Shown: one piece after another, positions 35,314 through 43,029 of the stretch
How the letters are laid out: the number at the start of each line of letters is the position of its first letter
Position numbering within the stretch: the first letter of the stretch is position 1
Source: Pontibacillus yanchengensis
GTDB lineage: Bacteria; Bacillota; Bacilli; Bacillales; BH030062
Direction: 5' to 3'
DNA: 55,448 nucleotides
Assembly: GCF_009856295.1 (NCBI RefSeq)
Contig: NZ_WMEU01000014.1
Coordinates: 1-55,448, forward strand
Program-made: the position numbers and the translations under genes
Notes under the pieces: model-generated
The model's input: the letters and a program-made list of their open reading frames with translations, nothing else
Databases searched by the model: none
Told to the model about the DNA's origin: nothing

Positions 35314-35329
35314 CCTGCTGTCATTTCTC

Positions 35330-35620
35330 TTAAGAAGCCCCGGCTTCTTCATACTCCACTTCAGCTTCACCTGCGCGTTGGTACTCTTCTAATACAGCGT
35401 CTTGAATCTTTCCACGCGTATTTGAATTAATAGGATGCGCAATATCTCGGAATTCTCCGTCTGGGGTACGTTTGCTAGGCATAGCAACAAACAGACCATT
35501 GTTACCATCAATTACTCGGATATCGTGAACAACAAACTCCCCATCCAGCGTAATAGAAGCAATTGCTCGCATTCTTCCTTCAGTATTAACGCGGCGTAGT
35601 CTCACGTCAGTTACTTCCAT
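35330..35620 (-). CDS. spoVG: RNA/DNA-binding regulator SpoVG
   Basis: A 96-residue SpoVG protein: EVTDVRLRRVNTEGRMRAIA, LDGEFVVHDIRVIDGNNGLF, VAMPSKRTPDGEFRDIAHPI, then a short acidic tail. Family members bind nucleic acid and affect cell division and cortex formation. In B. subtilis the gene is the classic SigH target repressed by AbrB. A textbook SigH promoter is present here, and abrB lies 11 kb away in the same window. Confidence 0.97.
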   Translation of the reverse strand: MEVTDVRLRRVNTEGRMRAIASITLDGEFVVHDIRVIDGNNGLFVAMPSKRTPDGEFRDIAHPINSNTRGKIQDAVLEEYQRAGEAEVEYEEAGAS

Positions 35621-35659
35621 TATGTGTCACCACCTTTTGTCATAAGAACTTATTTACCA

Positions 35660-35688
35660 ATATTCAACAAGATTCCAATAATTCCTTC
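35660..35688 (-). promoter_or_regulatory. spoVG promoter (SigH)
   Basis: GAAGGAATT (35680-35688), an 11-base spacer and GTTGAATAT (35660-35668) on the minus strand match RNAGGAWWW-N11/12-RNNGAATWW at every fixed position. The upstream DNA to ~35830 is very AT-rich, as at the B. subtilis AbrB-binding region. The gene yabJ, normally at this spot, is absent. Confidence 0.85.
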
Positions 35689-35856
35689 TTATTTTCGAAA
35701 AAAAATTATCCTTTTCTAAAATTCTGTAATTATGCGTTTATTTGGTAGTAATATAAGAAAAAAGTTATAAGGGCGTAGTAACCTTATACTCATTTCAGAC
35801 CATTTTATATAAAGTAAGTAATGGATAGGAGCTTTCCTTTATACTTTTATTACTAT

Positions 35857-35884
35857 AAAAAAAGAAGACGCTTTTTACGTCCTC
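35857..35884 (-). terminator. purR terminator
   Basis: Stem GAGGACG / CGTCTTC (one G-U pair) followed by seven Ts on the minus strand. Confidence 0.85.
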
Positions 35885-35898
35885 TTTATACCAACGAT

Positions 35899-36714
35899 CT
35901 ACTCGGAAAACATGTTTCCTCGATGAACCTCGATTTTTTTATTTTTAATATCAACATTGTTAATTTGCAGCAATGACACATATTCTTCAACAACGCGATC
36001 CTCTTCTTCATCTTCAGCTTCTGCAAGAACGCCTATCCCTGCTACATTTGCTTCAAATTCATCCAAAAGACTTCTCATTCCGTTAATGGTGCCACCAGCT
36101 TTCATGAAGTCATCAATGATACAGACGTTAGCTCCTTGCTTTAAGCTTCTTTTTGGCAATACCATTGTCTGAATTTTACGAGAGGAGCCTGATACATAAT
36201 TTATACTTACCGTAGAGCCTTCTGTCACTTTTGGATCTCTGCGTACAATAACAACAGGAACATTTAAAAAGAATGCCACTGCATACGCTAGCGGAATACC
36301 TTTTGTCGCCACAGTCATAATGACATCAATAGAATGATTGGCAAAGTGTGTGGCAAACAACCTACCTATGTTCCGAACCGTTTGGGGATCACCTAGTAGA
36401 TCACTCATAAATAGGTACCCACCTGGCAAAAGACGTTCCGGGTCTTCTAATTGATTTGCAAGCTCATCTGCAAAAGCTTCACTTCTCTCCGCTGAGTTAG
36501 AAGGGATATATTTCACACCTCCAGCTGCACCGGGTACGGTTTGTAATCGACCTATTCCTTCTTTTTGAAACATATCATTGATTATGCCTAAATCTTCACT
36601 GATAGATGATTTGGCTGATTGATAAGATTCCGTAAAGAAAGGAAGAGAAACCAATTGCTGGGGATGTTCTATTAAATAATTTGTAATTGCAATTAAACGT
36701 TCACTTCGTTTCAT
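35899..36714 (-). CDS. purR: Purine operon repressor PurR
   Basis: Represses purine genes; PRPP relieves repression. The 271-residue protein has an N-terminal winged helix (KRSERLIAITNYLIEHPQQL) and a C-terminal phosphoribosyltransferase-like domain with the PRPP motif VCIIDDFMKAGGTINGM. The start is ATG 36714, close to GAGGTG; a GTG two codons earlier is less likely. It has its own promoter and a PurBox right after it, implying autoregulation. Confidence 0.97.
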   Translation of the reverse strand: MKRSERLIAITNYLIEHPQQLVSLPFFTESYQSAKSSISEDLGIINDMFQKEGIGRLQTVPGAAGGVKYIPSNSAERSEAFADELANQLEDPERLLPGGYLFMSDLLGDPQTVRNIGRLFATHFANHSIDVIMTVATKGIPLAYAVAFFLNVPVVIVRRDPKVTEGSTVSINYVSGSSRKIQTMVLPKRSLKQGANVCIIDDFMKAGGTINGMRSLLDEFEANVAGIGVLAEAEDEEEDRVVEEYVSLLQINNVDIKNKKIEVHRGNMFSE

Positions 36715-36725
36715 CGTCACACCTC

Positions 36726-36738
36726 AAAACCGAATATT
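36726..36738 (-). promoter_or_regulatory. PurR operator (PurBox) before purR
   Basis: On the plus strand AAAACCGAATATT matches the AWWWCCGAACWWT PurBox with one change. It lies between the purR -10 and the ribosome site, so bound PurR would block its own transcription. Confidence 0.65.
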
Positions 36739-36746
36739 ATGAACTA

Positions 36747-36776
36747 AATATATCAGAAACATACGGATTTAATCAA
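36747..36776 (-). promoter_or_regulatory. purR promoter (SigA)
   Basis: TTGATT (36771-36776, overlapping the ispE stop), an 18-base spacer and TATATT (36747-36752) on the minus strand. Confidence 0.7.
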
Positions 36777-37638
36777 GTAACGAACGAGTGCCAAGCATTC
36801 TCACAATATATACTTCATCACAAAAACCTCTTAGTCCATTGTAAATGCGTTGAGCCCTTGTTTCTTGTTGGGTGAGGCCAAAAACAGTTGGTCCGCTACC
36901 ACTCATTAAAACAGCATCAGCCCCAAAATCCTTCATGTGTGACTTAATTTGTTCCACTTCTGAGTGTAGTTGAATGGTGATAGGTTCTAATACGTTACCC
37001 ATTTCCTCACACATACCTTCATAACTTTCATCATGTAAAGCTTGAATCATTCGTTGGACATCTGGATGCTCAACTTTATCAAGGTTAAGGTTTTGATAGA
37101 CCGTTTGAGTAGATACACCTATGGTTGGTTTTGCTAATATAACCCAACAAGATGGAGGGGCAGGCAGTTCTTTTATCTTCTCCCCTCTACCAGTTGCTAA
37201 TGCTGTACCACCGTACACACAAAAAGATACGTCTGATCCAATTTCTGCTCCGATGACAGCAAGTTCTTCCAAGGATAATTCCAAATCCCAAAGCTTATTT
37301 AAACCTCGCAAGACGGCCGCAGCATCACTACTCCCACCTGCAAGTCCAGCTGCAACTGGAATTTGCTTCTCAATATAAATCTCTACTCCCTCACGGATAT
37401 GATATGTATTCTTTATGAGACGAGCAGCTTGATAGGCTAAATTACGATGGTCATTTGGAACAAACCGATTTTCTGAGACGATTCGAATTTCATCTGATTT
37501 CAACGGACTAATTTCAATACGGTCTGCTAAATCAACTGTCGTCATAATCATCTCAACTTCATGAAAACCATCAGAACGCTTATACAATGTATCCAATACC
37601 AAATTAATCTTGGCTGGAGCCTTCTCTAAAATACGCAA
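36769..37638 (-). CDS. ispE: 4-diphosphocytidyl-2-C-methyl-D-erythritol kinase
   Basis: Phosphorylates CDP-ME in the non-mevalonate isoprenoid pathway. The 289-residue GHMP kinase has KAPAKINLVLD, the ATP loop PVAAGLAGGSSDAAA and the C-terminal MSGSGPTVFGL. I start at TTG 37638, so the protein begins MRILEKAPAKINL like the B. subtilis enzyme; GTG 37650 would add four residues and is possible. It lies between sspF and purR as in B. subtilis. Confidence 0.93.
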   Translation of the reverse strand: MRILEKAPAKINLVLDTLYKRSDGFHEVEMIMTTVDLADRIEISPLKSDEIRIVSENRFVPNDHRNLAYQAARLIKNTYHIREGVEIYIEKQIPVAAGLAGGSSDAAAVLRGLNKLWDLELSLEELAVIGAEIGSDVSFCVYGGTALATGRGEKIKELPAPPSCWVILAKPTIGVSTQTVYQNLNLDKVEHPDVQRMIQALHDESYEGMCEEMGNVLEPITIQLHSEVEQIKSHMKDFGADAVLMSGSGPTVFGLTQQETRAQRIYNGLRGFCDEVYIVRMLGTRSLLD

Positions 37639-37693
37639 TACATCACCCACTTTATCATCGAATTGTATGAACCGATTGTATCATATATTTGTT

Positions 37694-37834
37694 AAAAGCG
37701 CAGACGACTGGTTAGCTTCGTACGCATAAGCAAGATTTTCGTATGAGGCGATTAGCCTCTGAAGAAAAGATTACTTATGACGCTAGAAGCTAGAAGTCGG
37801 AGCTGGACAAGGAAAAGCGCAGACGACTGGTCAG
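37694..37834 (+). repeat. Intergenic repeat family C (two direct copies of a 22-base unit)
   Basis: AAAAGCGCAGACGACTGG followed by TTAG (37694-37715) and by TCAG (37813-37834). Between them lie GACGCTAGAAGCTAGAAGTC and GGAGCTGGAC, which resembles the family A right end. A related GGCGCAGACAGAGGGCTAG occurs at 41552-41571. It lies between ispE and sspF. Confidence 0.7.
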
Positions 37835-37877
37835 GAACTTCCGCTGCTTCCGGATTCGGCTGTCCTGATACAACTAA

Positions 37878-37904
37878 GGACAGACCCCTTAGAGGGATCT
37901 GTCC
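37878..37904 (-). terminator. sspF terminator
   Basis: Stem GGACAGATCCC / GGGGTCTGTCC (one G-U pair) with a TCTAA loop, followed by a short TTAGTT run on the minus strand. Confidence 0.75.
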
Positions 37905-38071
37905 TTTGACATTTGCTCTTGTGCTTTCTGGATAGCCAGCTTGGTCATATTACCGGCGTCTTTTGCGGTAATGCCTCCCCAGCCCTCCTGTGATACTGTG
38001 TCGTATATACCTAATTCTTTTGCGATCTCCTCTTTGAAACGATCTGACATGACACCTTTACGTTTACTCAA
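37889..38071 (-). CDS. sspF: Small acid-soluble spore protein, minor alpha/beta type (SspF)
   Basis: A 60-residue DNA-binding spore protein: RKGVMSDRFKEEIAKELGIY, then GWGGITAKDAGNMTKLAIQK. It coats forespore DNA and protects it from damage. The TTG start at 38071 is ten bases after GGAG, and the second residue is Ser as expected. It should be made under SigG; I could not find a convincing SigG promoter before it. It is in the veg-sspF-ispE order of B. subtilis. Confidence 0.94.
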   Translation of the reverse strand: MSKRKGVMSDRFKEEIAKELGIYDTVSQEGWGGITAKDAGNMTKLAIQKAQEQMSKDRSL

Positions 38072-38181
38072 GGGAAAACAGCTCCTTTCAATATAGGAAT
38101 GAACGACACATATAGTTTATGTAAAATGTTATAACTCATTATAGGAGGTGAATGGAAACAGTATGTGAGGTCTATTAAATG

Positions 38182-38210
38182 CAAAAAAGCAGTAAACGGT
38201 GGTTTACTGC
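38182..38210 (-). terminator. veg terminator overlapping the veg stop codon
   Basis: Stem GCAGTAAAC / GTTTACTGC (38189-38210) with a four-base loop, then TTTTTTGC on the minus strand. The first arm contains the last codon and TAA of veg. Confidence 0.88.
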
Positions 38211-38461
38211 TCCAAAATCATGCTTATTTCACCAAAGCTTAATTCAACTGTCTCAGTTAGAACATCTGCATAGCTGTAGGAAACTCTTTCAAACGCATTT
38301 TGTTCTTGGTCCAGCTCTACAATAAATACCGCCGGATATGTTTCAGCAAGAACCCCACTACGTTCGATGGTTTTTCGTCTACCACCATTAGCTTTCAATG
38401 TTAACCGATTCCCAATTTGACCATCGAGAGACTGTTTAATTTCCGCTAACGTTTTTGCCAC
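38204..38461 (-). CDS. veg: Veg protein (biofilm regulator)
   Basis: An 85-residue, highly conserved Veg protein: TLAEIKQSLDGQIGNRLTLK, NGGRRKTIERSGVLAETYPA and FERVSYSYADVLTETVEL. In B. subtilis it stimulates biofilm matrix genes by lowering SinR activity. The start is GTG 38461, six bases after AGGTGG; the family begins MAKTL. Two strong promoters precede it. Confidence 0.94.
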   Translation of the reverse strand: MAKTLAEIKQSLDGQIGNRLTLKANGGRRKTIERSGVLAETYPAVFIVELDQEQNAFERVSYSYADVLTETVELSFGEISMILEQ

Positions 38462-38483
38462 TACACTCCACCTCACTAATCTA

Positions 38484-38513
38484 ACTATAACACAAGCCCA
38501 TAAATAAAGTCAA
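38484..38513 (-). promoter_or_regulatory. veg proximal promoter (SigA)
   Basis: TTGACT (38508-38513), an 18-base spacer and TATAGT (38484-38489) on the minus strand. The spacer core TGGGCTTGTGTT resembles the well-known B. subtilis veg promoter. Confidence 0.85.
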
Positions 38514-38525
38514 ATAAAACTTTAT

Positions 38526-38555
38526 ATTATAGCAGTATGTTAATTTTAATGTCAA
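38526..38555 (-). promoter_or_regulatory. veg distal promoter (SigA)
   Basis: TTGACA (38550-38555), an 18-base spacer and TATAAT (38526-38531) on the minus strand, both hexamers perfect. 38556-38749 holds nothing else I can support. Confidence 0.85.
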
Positions 38556-38749
38556 TGAATTCAACGATAAATCTTAAACTATTGTATATTGTTCCAAATA
38601 TCGACAAGAATATGTAAGGTAAATAGAGCTGAAACAACATTCCTTTTTCTTCCTATCCATCCTATAGTGTATGTCTAGGTTGCACTAAATATGTTATTAA
38701 GCATATTTAGTTACTACAAAGTTGTAGATATACAACATAGCAAAGAGAG

Positions 38750-38777
38750 AACCCCGCCAGATTACTCTGGCGGGGTT
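38750..38777 (-). terminator. yabG terminator
   Basis: Perfect 11-base stem AACCCCGCCAG / CTGGCGGGGTT with a six-base loop on the minus strand. The T-run is interrupted by C residues. Confidence 0.85.
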
Positions 38778-38780
38778 CGT

Positions 38781-39665
38781 TTATTCCAACTCATATTCTG
38801 AATCCATATCTTCATCTTTTTGATAAGGCATACCTGTACGCATCAGGCCTCTTGTCTCTACACCACCTAAACCTTTTTCACCTGTCATTGTATTTCGGAG
38901 CACATCCCATACATTTGCTTTCTCCATGAATGGCGTGTAGCTTATTTTAGCAACAATATAAACTGGATCCAAAGCGTGTATATTCACTCTAGTAGGTGAA
39001 CTAGCAAAGTTACTTCCTGCTCTAATTAGTGATTCAAAGTGAGACTGACATGCTCCCGCAAAAATAATCATTTGATCTAAGTGAGGAACTTTTCGTCTTG
39101 CTTCTCTTACCGTTTCTGCAAAATAACGAGAATGGCGATAGGCGCGCAGATCCTGTTTCTCGCCCTTATTTTTGGAATAAGAATCGTGGCCTGTGATCAC
39201 AACAATGTCAGGATTGATTTTATCAATCAAATCTCCAACTTGGTGTGGCATATCTTTTTCATTTAAGTGAATACCATGCACCTGAAGCCCTAACTGCTGA
39301 TATAAGTCAATGCATTTCTTTAAGTACAAGCGATCACCATCTAAATGAAGCACACGAGATGGTAGTTGAAAATAGGCCCCTTCATGCTGATATCCTGATG
39401 AAGCATCATAATCTCGCTTTTGTCGCATAAGTTGATAATCCTGCCTGAACAAACGGTACGAATACTCTTCCTCTTCCTTAGCTTGTTGCTTACGACGTTT
39501 CAACTCTTCCGACTTCACTTTAACCAAATCAAGAGGAGGTGCATCCGCTTCAAGACGGATGTCTTCTCCATATAGTATCACCCGGTTCTCTTGCACCTCT
39601 TGAACTCGGAATAAAACGTCATGCTGGTATGAGGAACGTGTAACTAAATCGCCTTTAACAAACAT
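38781..39665 (-). CDS. yabG: Sporulation-specific cysteine protease YabG
   Basis: Processes spore coat proteins (peptidase family U57). The 294-residue protein contains VVITGHDSYSKNKGE and IIFAGACQSHFES, which hold the likely catalytic His and Cys pair. An N-terminal SH3-like part (residues 1-50) precedes them. Start ATG 39665 after GGGGAGGAG. In B. subtilis it is made in the mother cell under SigK; a perfect SigK -10 and a matching -35 lie upstream. Confidence 0.94.
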   Translation of the reverse strand: MFVKGDLVTRSSYQHDVLFRVQEVQENRVILYGEDIRLEADAPPLDLVKVKSEELKRRKQQAKEEEEYSYRLFRQDYQLMRQKRDYDASSGYQHEGAYFQLPSRVLHLDGDRLYLKKCIDLYQQLGLQVHGIHLNEKDMPHQVGDLIDKINPDIVVITGHDSYSKNKGEKQDLRAYRHSRYFAETVREARRKVPHLDQMIIFAGACQSHFESLIRAGSNFASSPTRVNIHALDPVYIVAKISYTPFMEKANVWDVLRNTMTGEKGLGGVETRGLMRTGMPYQKDEDMDSEYELE

Positions 39666-39703
39666 TTAAAAATCTCCTCCCCACACATAAACCACTTCTA
39701 ATT

Positions 39704-39730
39704 TAGCCTATGTGCGAGTAAGGAGAATGT
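39704..39730 (-). promoter_or_regulatory. yabG promoter (SigK)
   Basis: AC (39729-39730), a 16-base spacer and CATAGGCTA (39704-39712) on the minus strand, matching AC-N16/17-CATANNNTA. It lies right after the rsmA stop codon. Confidence 0.75.
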
Positions 39731-39732
39731 GC

Positions 39733-40611
39733 CTAGAGCATGGAGTAAAATACATTAGCAAGCCGTGCGAAATCTTCCATATTTAAAGATTCACCACGAC
39801 GCTTCTCGTCTATTTCAGCCTTTTGTAAACCTTCTCGGATGGTATCTTTATCAAACCGATCTTTGAAATGCCTTGATAAATTATTCATAATCGTTTTACG
39901 CCTCTGTCCAAAGCATGCTCTAACAATATCAAAATAAAATGGCTCATTGTCCACTTTGACAGGTGGTTCTTTTCGCATAGACAAGCGTAGGACCGCTGAA
40001 CCAACATTAGGTTGAGGCATAAATACTGTTTTAGGTACATCCATCACTACTTCTGCTTCTGTATAGTACTGTACCGCAATGGATAAAGAACCGTAGCTCT
40101 TATTGTTTGGAGATGCAGCCATCCGGTCTGCAACCTCTTTTTGTATCATAACCGTGATGCTATCAATAGGCAGGTTCTCCATTAACAAATTCATTAAAAT
40201 AGGAGTGGTAATGTAGTATGGAAGATTGGCTACTACATGAATAGGTTGCCCCTTTGCAAAGGACTCCTTAATGACTTCATGTACGTCTGCTTTTAAAATA
40301 TCTTGATGAATAATGCATATGTTTGGAAAAGGTTCAAGTGTATCTTGAAGAATAGGAAGCAAGCGCTGGTCAATCTCAAATGCCAAGACTTTATCCGCTT
40401 TTTTAGCTAGCTGTTCTGTTAATGCACCAATACCAGGACCAATTTCAATAGCCCCGGTTCCCTCTGTCACTCCTGCATGATCAACAATATTTTCTAGTAT
40501 GTTTACATCTATTAGAAAGTTTTGTCCAAGACTCTTCTTAAAAGCAAACCCATACTTCTCTAATATATCTTTGGTTCGCTTGGGTGTCGCAATAGCTTTC
40601 ATTTCACTCAT
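39733..40611 (-). CDS. rsmA: 16S rRNA adenine dimethyltransferase
   Basis: Dimethylates A1518 and A1519 of 16S rRNA (KsgA). The 292-residue protein has the SAM motif AIEIGPGIGALTEQL, LAFEID, catalytic NLPYYITTPI, and the C-terminal helical domain ending with RRGESLNMEDFARLANVF. Start ATG 40611 overlaps the rnmV stop by 4 bases, close to GGAGG; the ATG three codons later is possible. It is in the rnmV-rsmA pair. Confidence 0.97.
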   Translation of the reverse strand: MSEMKAIATPKRTKDILEKYGFAFKKSLGQNFLIDVNILENIVDHAGVTEGTGAIEIGPGIGALTEQLAKKADKVLAFEIDQRLLPILQDTLEPFPNICIIHQDILKADVHEVIKESFAKGQPIHVVANLPYYITTPILMNLLMENLPIDSITVMIQKEVADRMAASPNNKSYGSLSIAVQYYTEAEVVMDVPKTVFMPQPNVGSAVLRLSMRKEPPVKVDNEPFYFDIVRACFGQRRKTIMNNLSRHFKDRFDKDTIREGLQKAEIDEKRRGESLNMEDFARLANVFYSML

Positions 40612-41165
40612 TCTTCTTCCTCCTGCCCAATATCCTCCATAGCCTTAATGAATTCTTCTCTCGTAATTTGAAACATGATCAACCGTTTATATAATTGTTT
40701 CCCATTTGTATAACCAATCTTCAGCTTTTCGCCAAGTTGCTCTCTTCTTCGCTTAGCATCAGAACCTCCGACCAGTCCAAAAATAATTAAATCCTCTTGT
40801 GTAATATCACTTTCATATGTTTCTGACATACTATATACATTGGCAAGAGCTTCTTGAATCGCTTCAGGAGTAGCGTGTTCCACCCCTACTCCTTTATTCA
40901 GCTTAGCCAGTGCCTCTCTTTTTGGTAAAAAAGCATGCTTACAGCCCGGAACTGCTTGAGAAACAATATGACGAATTCGCTCACCAGGATAATCGGGATC
41001 TGTAAATATAATAACGCCCCTTTTTTCCTGAGCGTGTTTGATTTGAATCAATGTTGATTCATTTACTGCTGAGCCATTGGTTTCAATTGTATCGGCATTG
41101 ACTGCTCTTTTTACATTAAATGTATCATCTTTTCCTTCTACAACGATTACTTCTTTTATAACCAA
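40608..41165 (-). CDS. rnmV: Ribonuclease M5
   Basis: Matures 5S rRNA. The 185-residue protein has a TOPRIM domain with the acidic motifs VVEGKDD and TDPDYPGERIRH, followed by a C-terminal RNA-binding part (GLVGGSDAKRRREQLGEKL). The start is TTG 41165, seven bases after GGAGG. It overlaps rsmA by 4 bases. Confidence 0.96.
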   Translation of the reverse strand: MVIKEVIVVEGKDDTFNVKRAVNADTIETNGSAVNESTLIQIKHAQEKRGVIIFTDPDYPGERIRHIVSQAVPGCKHAFLPKREALAKLNKGVGVEHATPEAIQEALANVYSMSETYESDITQEDLIIFGLVGGSDAKRRREQLGEKLKIGYTNGKQLYKRLIMFQITREEFIKAMEDIGQEEEE

Positions 41166-41289
41166 ATGCCATCCTCCATTACATATATCTTCTATTAGTT
41201 ATAACACGTTCCTTGTAGAAAAGAAAACATTCTTATATAGGTGTACCCACAGTATTCACGTAGTGTAACAGTTGTTTAAAATACAGAAC

Positions 41290-41530
41290 AGTTCAGTAGG
41301 TAGCAAGGTAGGATACACGCAGGTCATTTCAATGTTGCCGCTAGAGGCAGCAATCGAACTTCTCCTGATTCCGTAGGAGATAGGAAACACGAAAATATGA
41401 GTGATTCGATGTCAACTTATCACACTTAGGAGGAAAGCATACTGGTCGCTGTGCGCTGGAACTGAACGTCGCCTATATACTTCTAAAGTTATACCCAAGT
41501 CAACATTTTTATAGTATGCTAGACAATAAA
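41290..41530 (+). repeat. Intergenic repeat family A, copy 7, with shared 21-base tail
   Basis: Contains AATGTTGCCGCTAGAGGCAG, ATCGAACTTCTCCTGATTCC, GTAGGAGATAGGAAACACG, AAAATATGAGTGATTCGATG and AACTTATCA, then GGAGGAAAGCATACTGG and GTGCGCTGGAACTGAACG (to ~41476). The segment TATAGTATGCTAGACAATAA at 41510-41529 recurs with one change at 54774. It lies between rnmV and yabE. Confidence 0.75.
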
Positions 41531-41532
41531 GA

Positions 41533-41553
41533 AAACTTGCCGAGTGGCAAGCC
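41533..41553 (-). terminator. Orphan hairpin, terminator-like
   Basis: GCTTGCC / GGCAAGT (ACTC loop) followed by TTTTCTTTATT on the minus strand. No gene ends here: yabE has its own terminator 80 bases upstream. It may be a backup terminator or a leftover of a lost gene. Confidence 0.45.
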
Positions 41554-41623
41554 TTTGGCGCAGACAGAGGGCTAGTTGCGCTTTTACTTTCATCCTTTAA
41601 AAGGTTTAAACTTTCTGAAAGTG

Positions 41624-41656
41624 AAAAAAATAAGCAGGGGAAAAGTTCCCCTGCTT
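41624..41656 (-). terminator. yabE terminator
   Basis: Stem AAGCAGGGG / CCCCTGCTT (41632-41656) followed by seven Ts (interrupted once) on the minus strand. Confidence 0.9.
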
Positions 41657-41662
41657 ACTTGC

Positions 41663-42820
41663 CTAATCTAATACTTTCACTTGTACTCGTTTGCGTCCAA
41701 AGCTATATGCCTGACTCTTAGATGATAAAAATACATCAATGCGGTTGCCTTTAATAGCAGAACCTGTATCACCAGCAACTGCATAACCATATCCTTCAAC
41801 CCATACTCTAGATCCTAGTGGAATTACGTTTGGATCCACCGCAACAACCTTTTGATTAGGATTTGCACGCAGGTTGATTCCAGTCGTCGTTACACCACTA
41901 CATCCAGTGCAATAAGCTGTATAGGCAGTAGCCTCCATATAAAGGGTTTTTTGAGCAGAAGCATTGTTACTACGGGAGACTGTTTGTTGAATTTCTTTGG
42001 TGCCTACAGCAACAATTTTATCCTTGCTGTCCGATGCTTTTTCCTCTTTCACCAATTCACGATTTACTTCTTCACCATTTTCTAGAGTAACCTCATAATG
42101 TTTTACAACTTTACCTTTTTCGCCGTTTTGAACTACTTTTTCTTCCCCTTTAGGAATAGAGTTATCATTTCGTTTTACAACACCATAATCAACCGATTCT
42201 TCTATCACGTCTGTCACTTTTTCTACTCGAGTAATCTTTATTTGGGATTTCTCTTTGGAAAGTGAAGCTGTCTTGTCTTGTTTAAGCTTATCCAACTTAT
42301 CTAACTTGATGTCTTCTTCTTGTAGAAATTGATCTACAGTTTCAGCAGTTGTCCAGACTTTCTTTTCTTTGCCACCGTCGTTCAGTGTTACCTCGAAGGC
42401 CTTTCGAACTTCAATATTCATGCCTTCTTCAATTGGATCCTTTTTTGAATAAGAAACTTGATCTCGGGAATCAATATTGACATTTTTGGCCTTGATAAAT
42501 TGTTCTACTGTATCTTGTACTGTATAATATAAGTGCTCTTTGTCATCAATCGTTACCGTAACGGATTTAGCAGATTGATAGTTTATTTTCATTCCTGATT
42601 CGATTTGTTCTTCAGTGGAGTGCGATAATTTGTCTTGTGGTTTCACATCAATATCGAGGCTACTAAACAATTCCCCAACTGTACTGGCATGCGTGCGCAC
42701 TGTCTTTGTCTCTTTATCAGTGTTCACTTTTACCTCAGCTTTTGTTGCTTCATAGGTAAAACTACCAAGTAAGGCAAAAAACACAACAGAACTTACGACT
42801 AACAATATGATTTTTTTCAT
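41663..42820 (-). CDS. yabE: Cell-wall-binding resuscitation-factor-like protein YabE (3D, G5 and DUF348 domains)
   Basis: A 385-residue exported protein with an N-terminal membrane anchor or signal (KKIILLVVSSVVFFALLGSF). Three ubiquitin-like DUF348 repeats follow (~37-85, ~95-140, ~150-195), then a G5 domain (~210-285). The C-terminal 3D domain (~300-385) has the three-aspartate core VVAVDPNVIPLGS, AGDTGSAIKGNRIDVF; relatives are lytic transglycosylases similar to Rpf/Sps proteins. The start is ATG 42820 after AAAGGAGG. In B. subtilis yabE is SigX/SigM linked and controlled by an antisense RNA; no such control can be shown here. Confidence 0.93.
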   Translation of the reverse strand: MKKIILLVVSSVVFFALLGSFTYEATKAEVKVNTDKETKTVRTHASTVGELFSSLDIDVKPQDKLSHSTEEQIESGMKINYQSAKSVTVTIDDKEHLYYTVQDTVEQFIKAKNVNIDSRDQVSYSKKDPIEEGMNIEVRKAFEVTLNDGGKEKKVWTTAETVDQFLQEEDIKLDKLDKLKQDKTASLSKEKSQIKITRVEKVTDVIEESVDYGVVKRNDNSIPKGEEKVVQNGEKGKVVKHYEVTLENGEEVNRELVKEEKASDSKDKIVAVGTKEIQQTVSRSNNASAQKTLYMEATAYTAYCTGCSGVTTTGINLRANPNQKVVAVDPNVIPLGSRVWVEGYGYAVAGDTGSAIKGNRIDVFLSSKSQAYSFGRKRVQVKVLD

Positions 42821-42848
42821 GCTTCTGCCTCCTTTATCCACGCAGTGT

Positions 42849-42878
42849 ATTATAATGACTGCATGACTTACCTGTCAA
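42849..42878 (-). promoter_or_regulatory. yabE promoter (SigA)
   Basis: TTGACA (42873-42878), an 18-base spacer and TATAAT (42849-42854) on the minus strand; both hexamers are perfect. Confidence 0.85.
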
Positions 42879-42897
42879 ATCAAAAAGGCCAAAAATG

Positions 42898-42931
42898 GAA
42901 AAAGGACCCAGTGGCATAGCCTGGCTCCTTT
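42898..42931 (-). terminator. tatD terminator
   Basis: Stem AAAGGAGCCAGG / CCACTGGGTCCTTT with TATG loop and one bulge, followed by TTTTTCC on the minus strand. Confidence 0.8.
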
Positions 42932-43029
42932 CACTATAAACGTTTCAAGTTAGAATGGAAACTCAAAAATACCGACATAACCTCTTACATTTTGGCACAA
43001 TCTTCCTACGATTCTAAAATAACACCTGC

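Noticed and set aside
41290..41476. Dispersed repeats as a CRISPR array
   Set aside because: Copies are long, scattered over 55 kb and not separated by regular spacers, and no cas genes are present.
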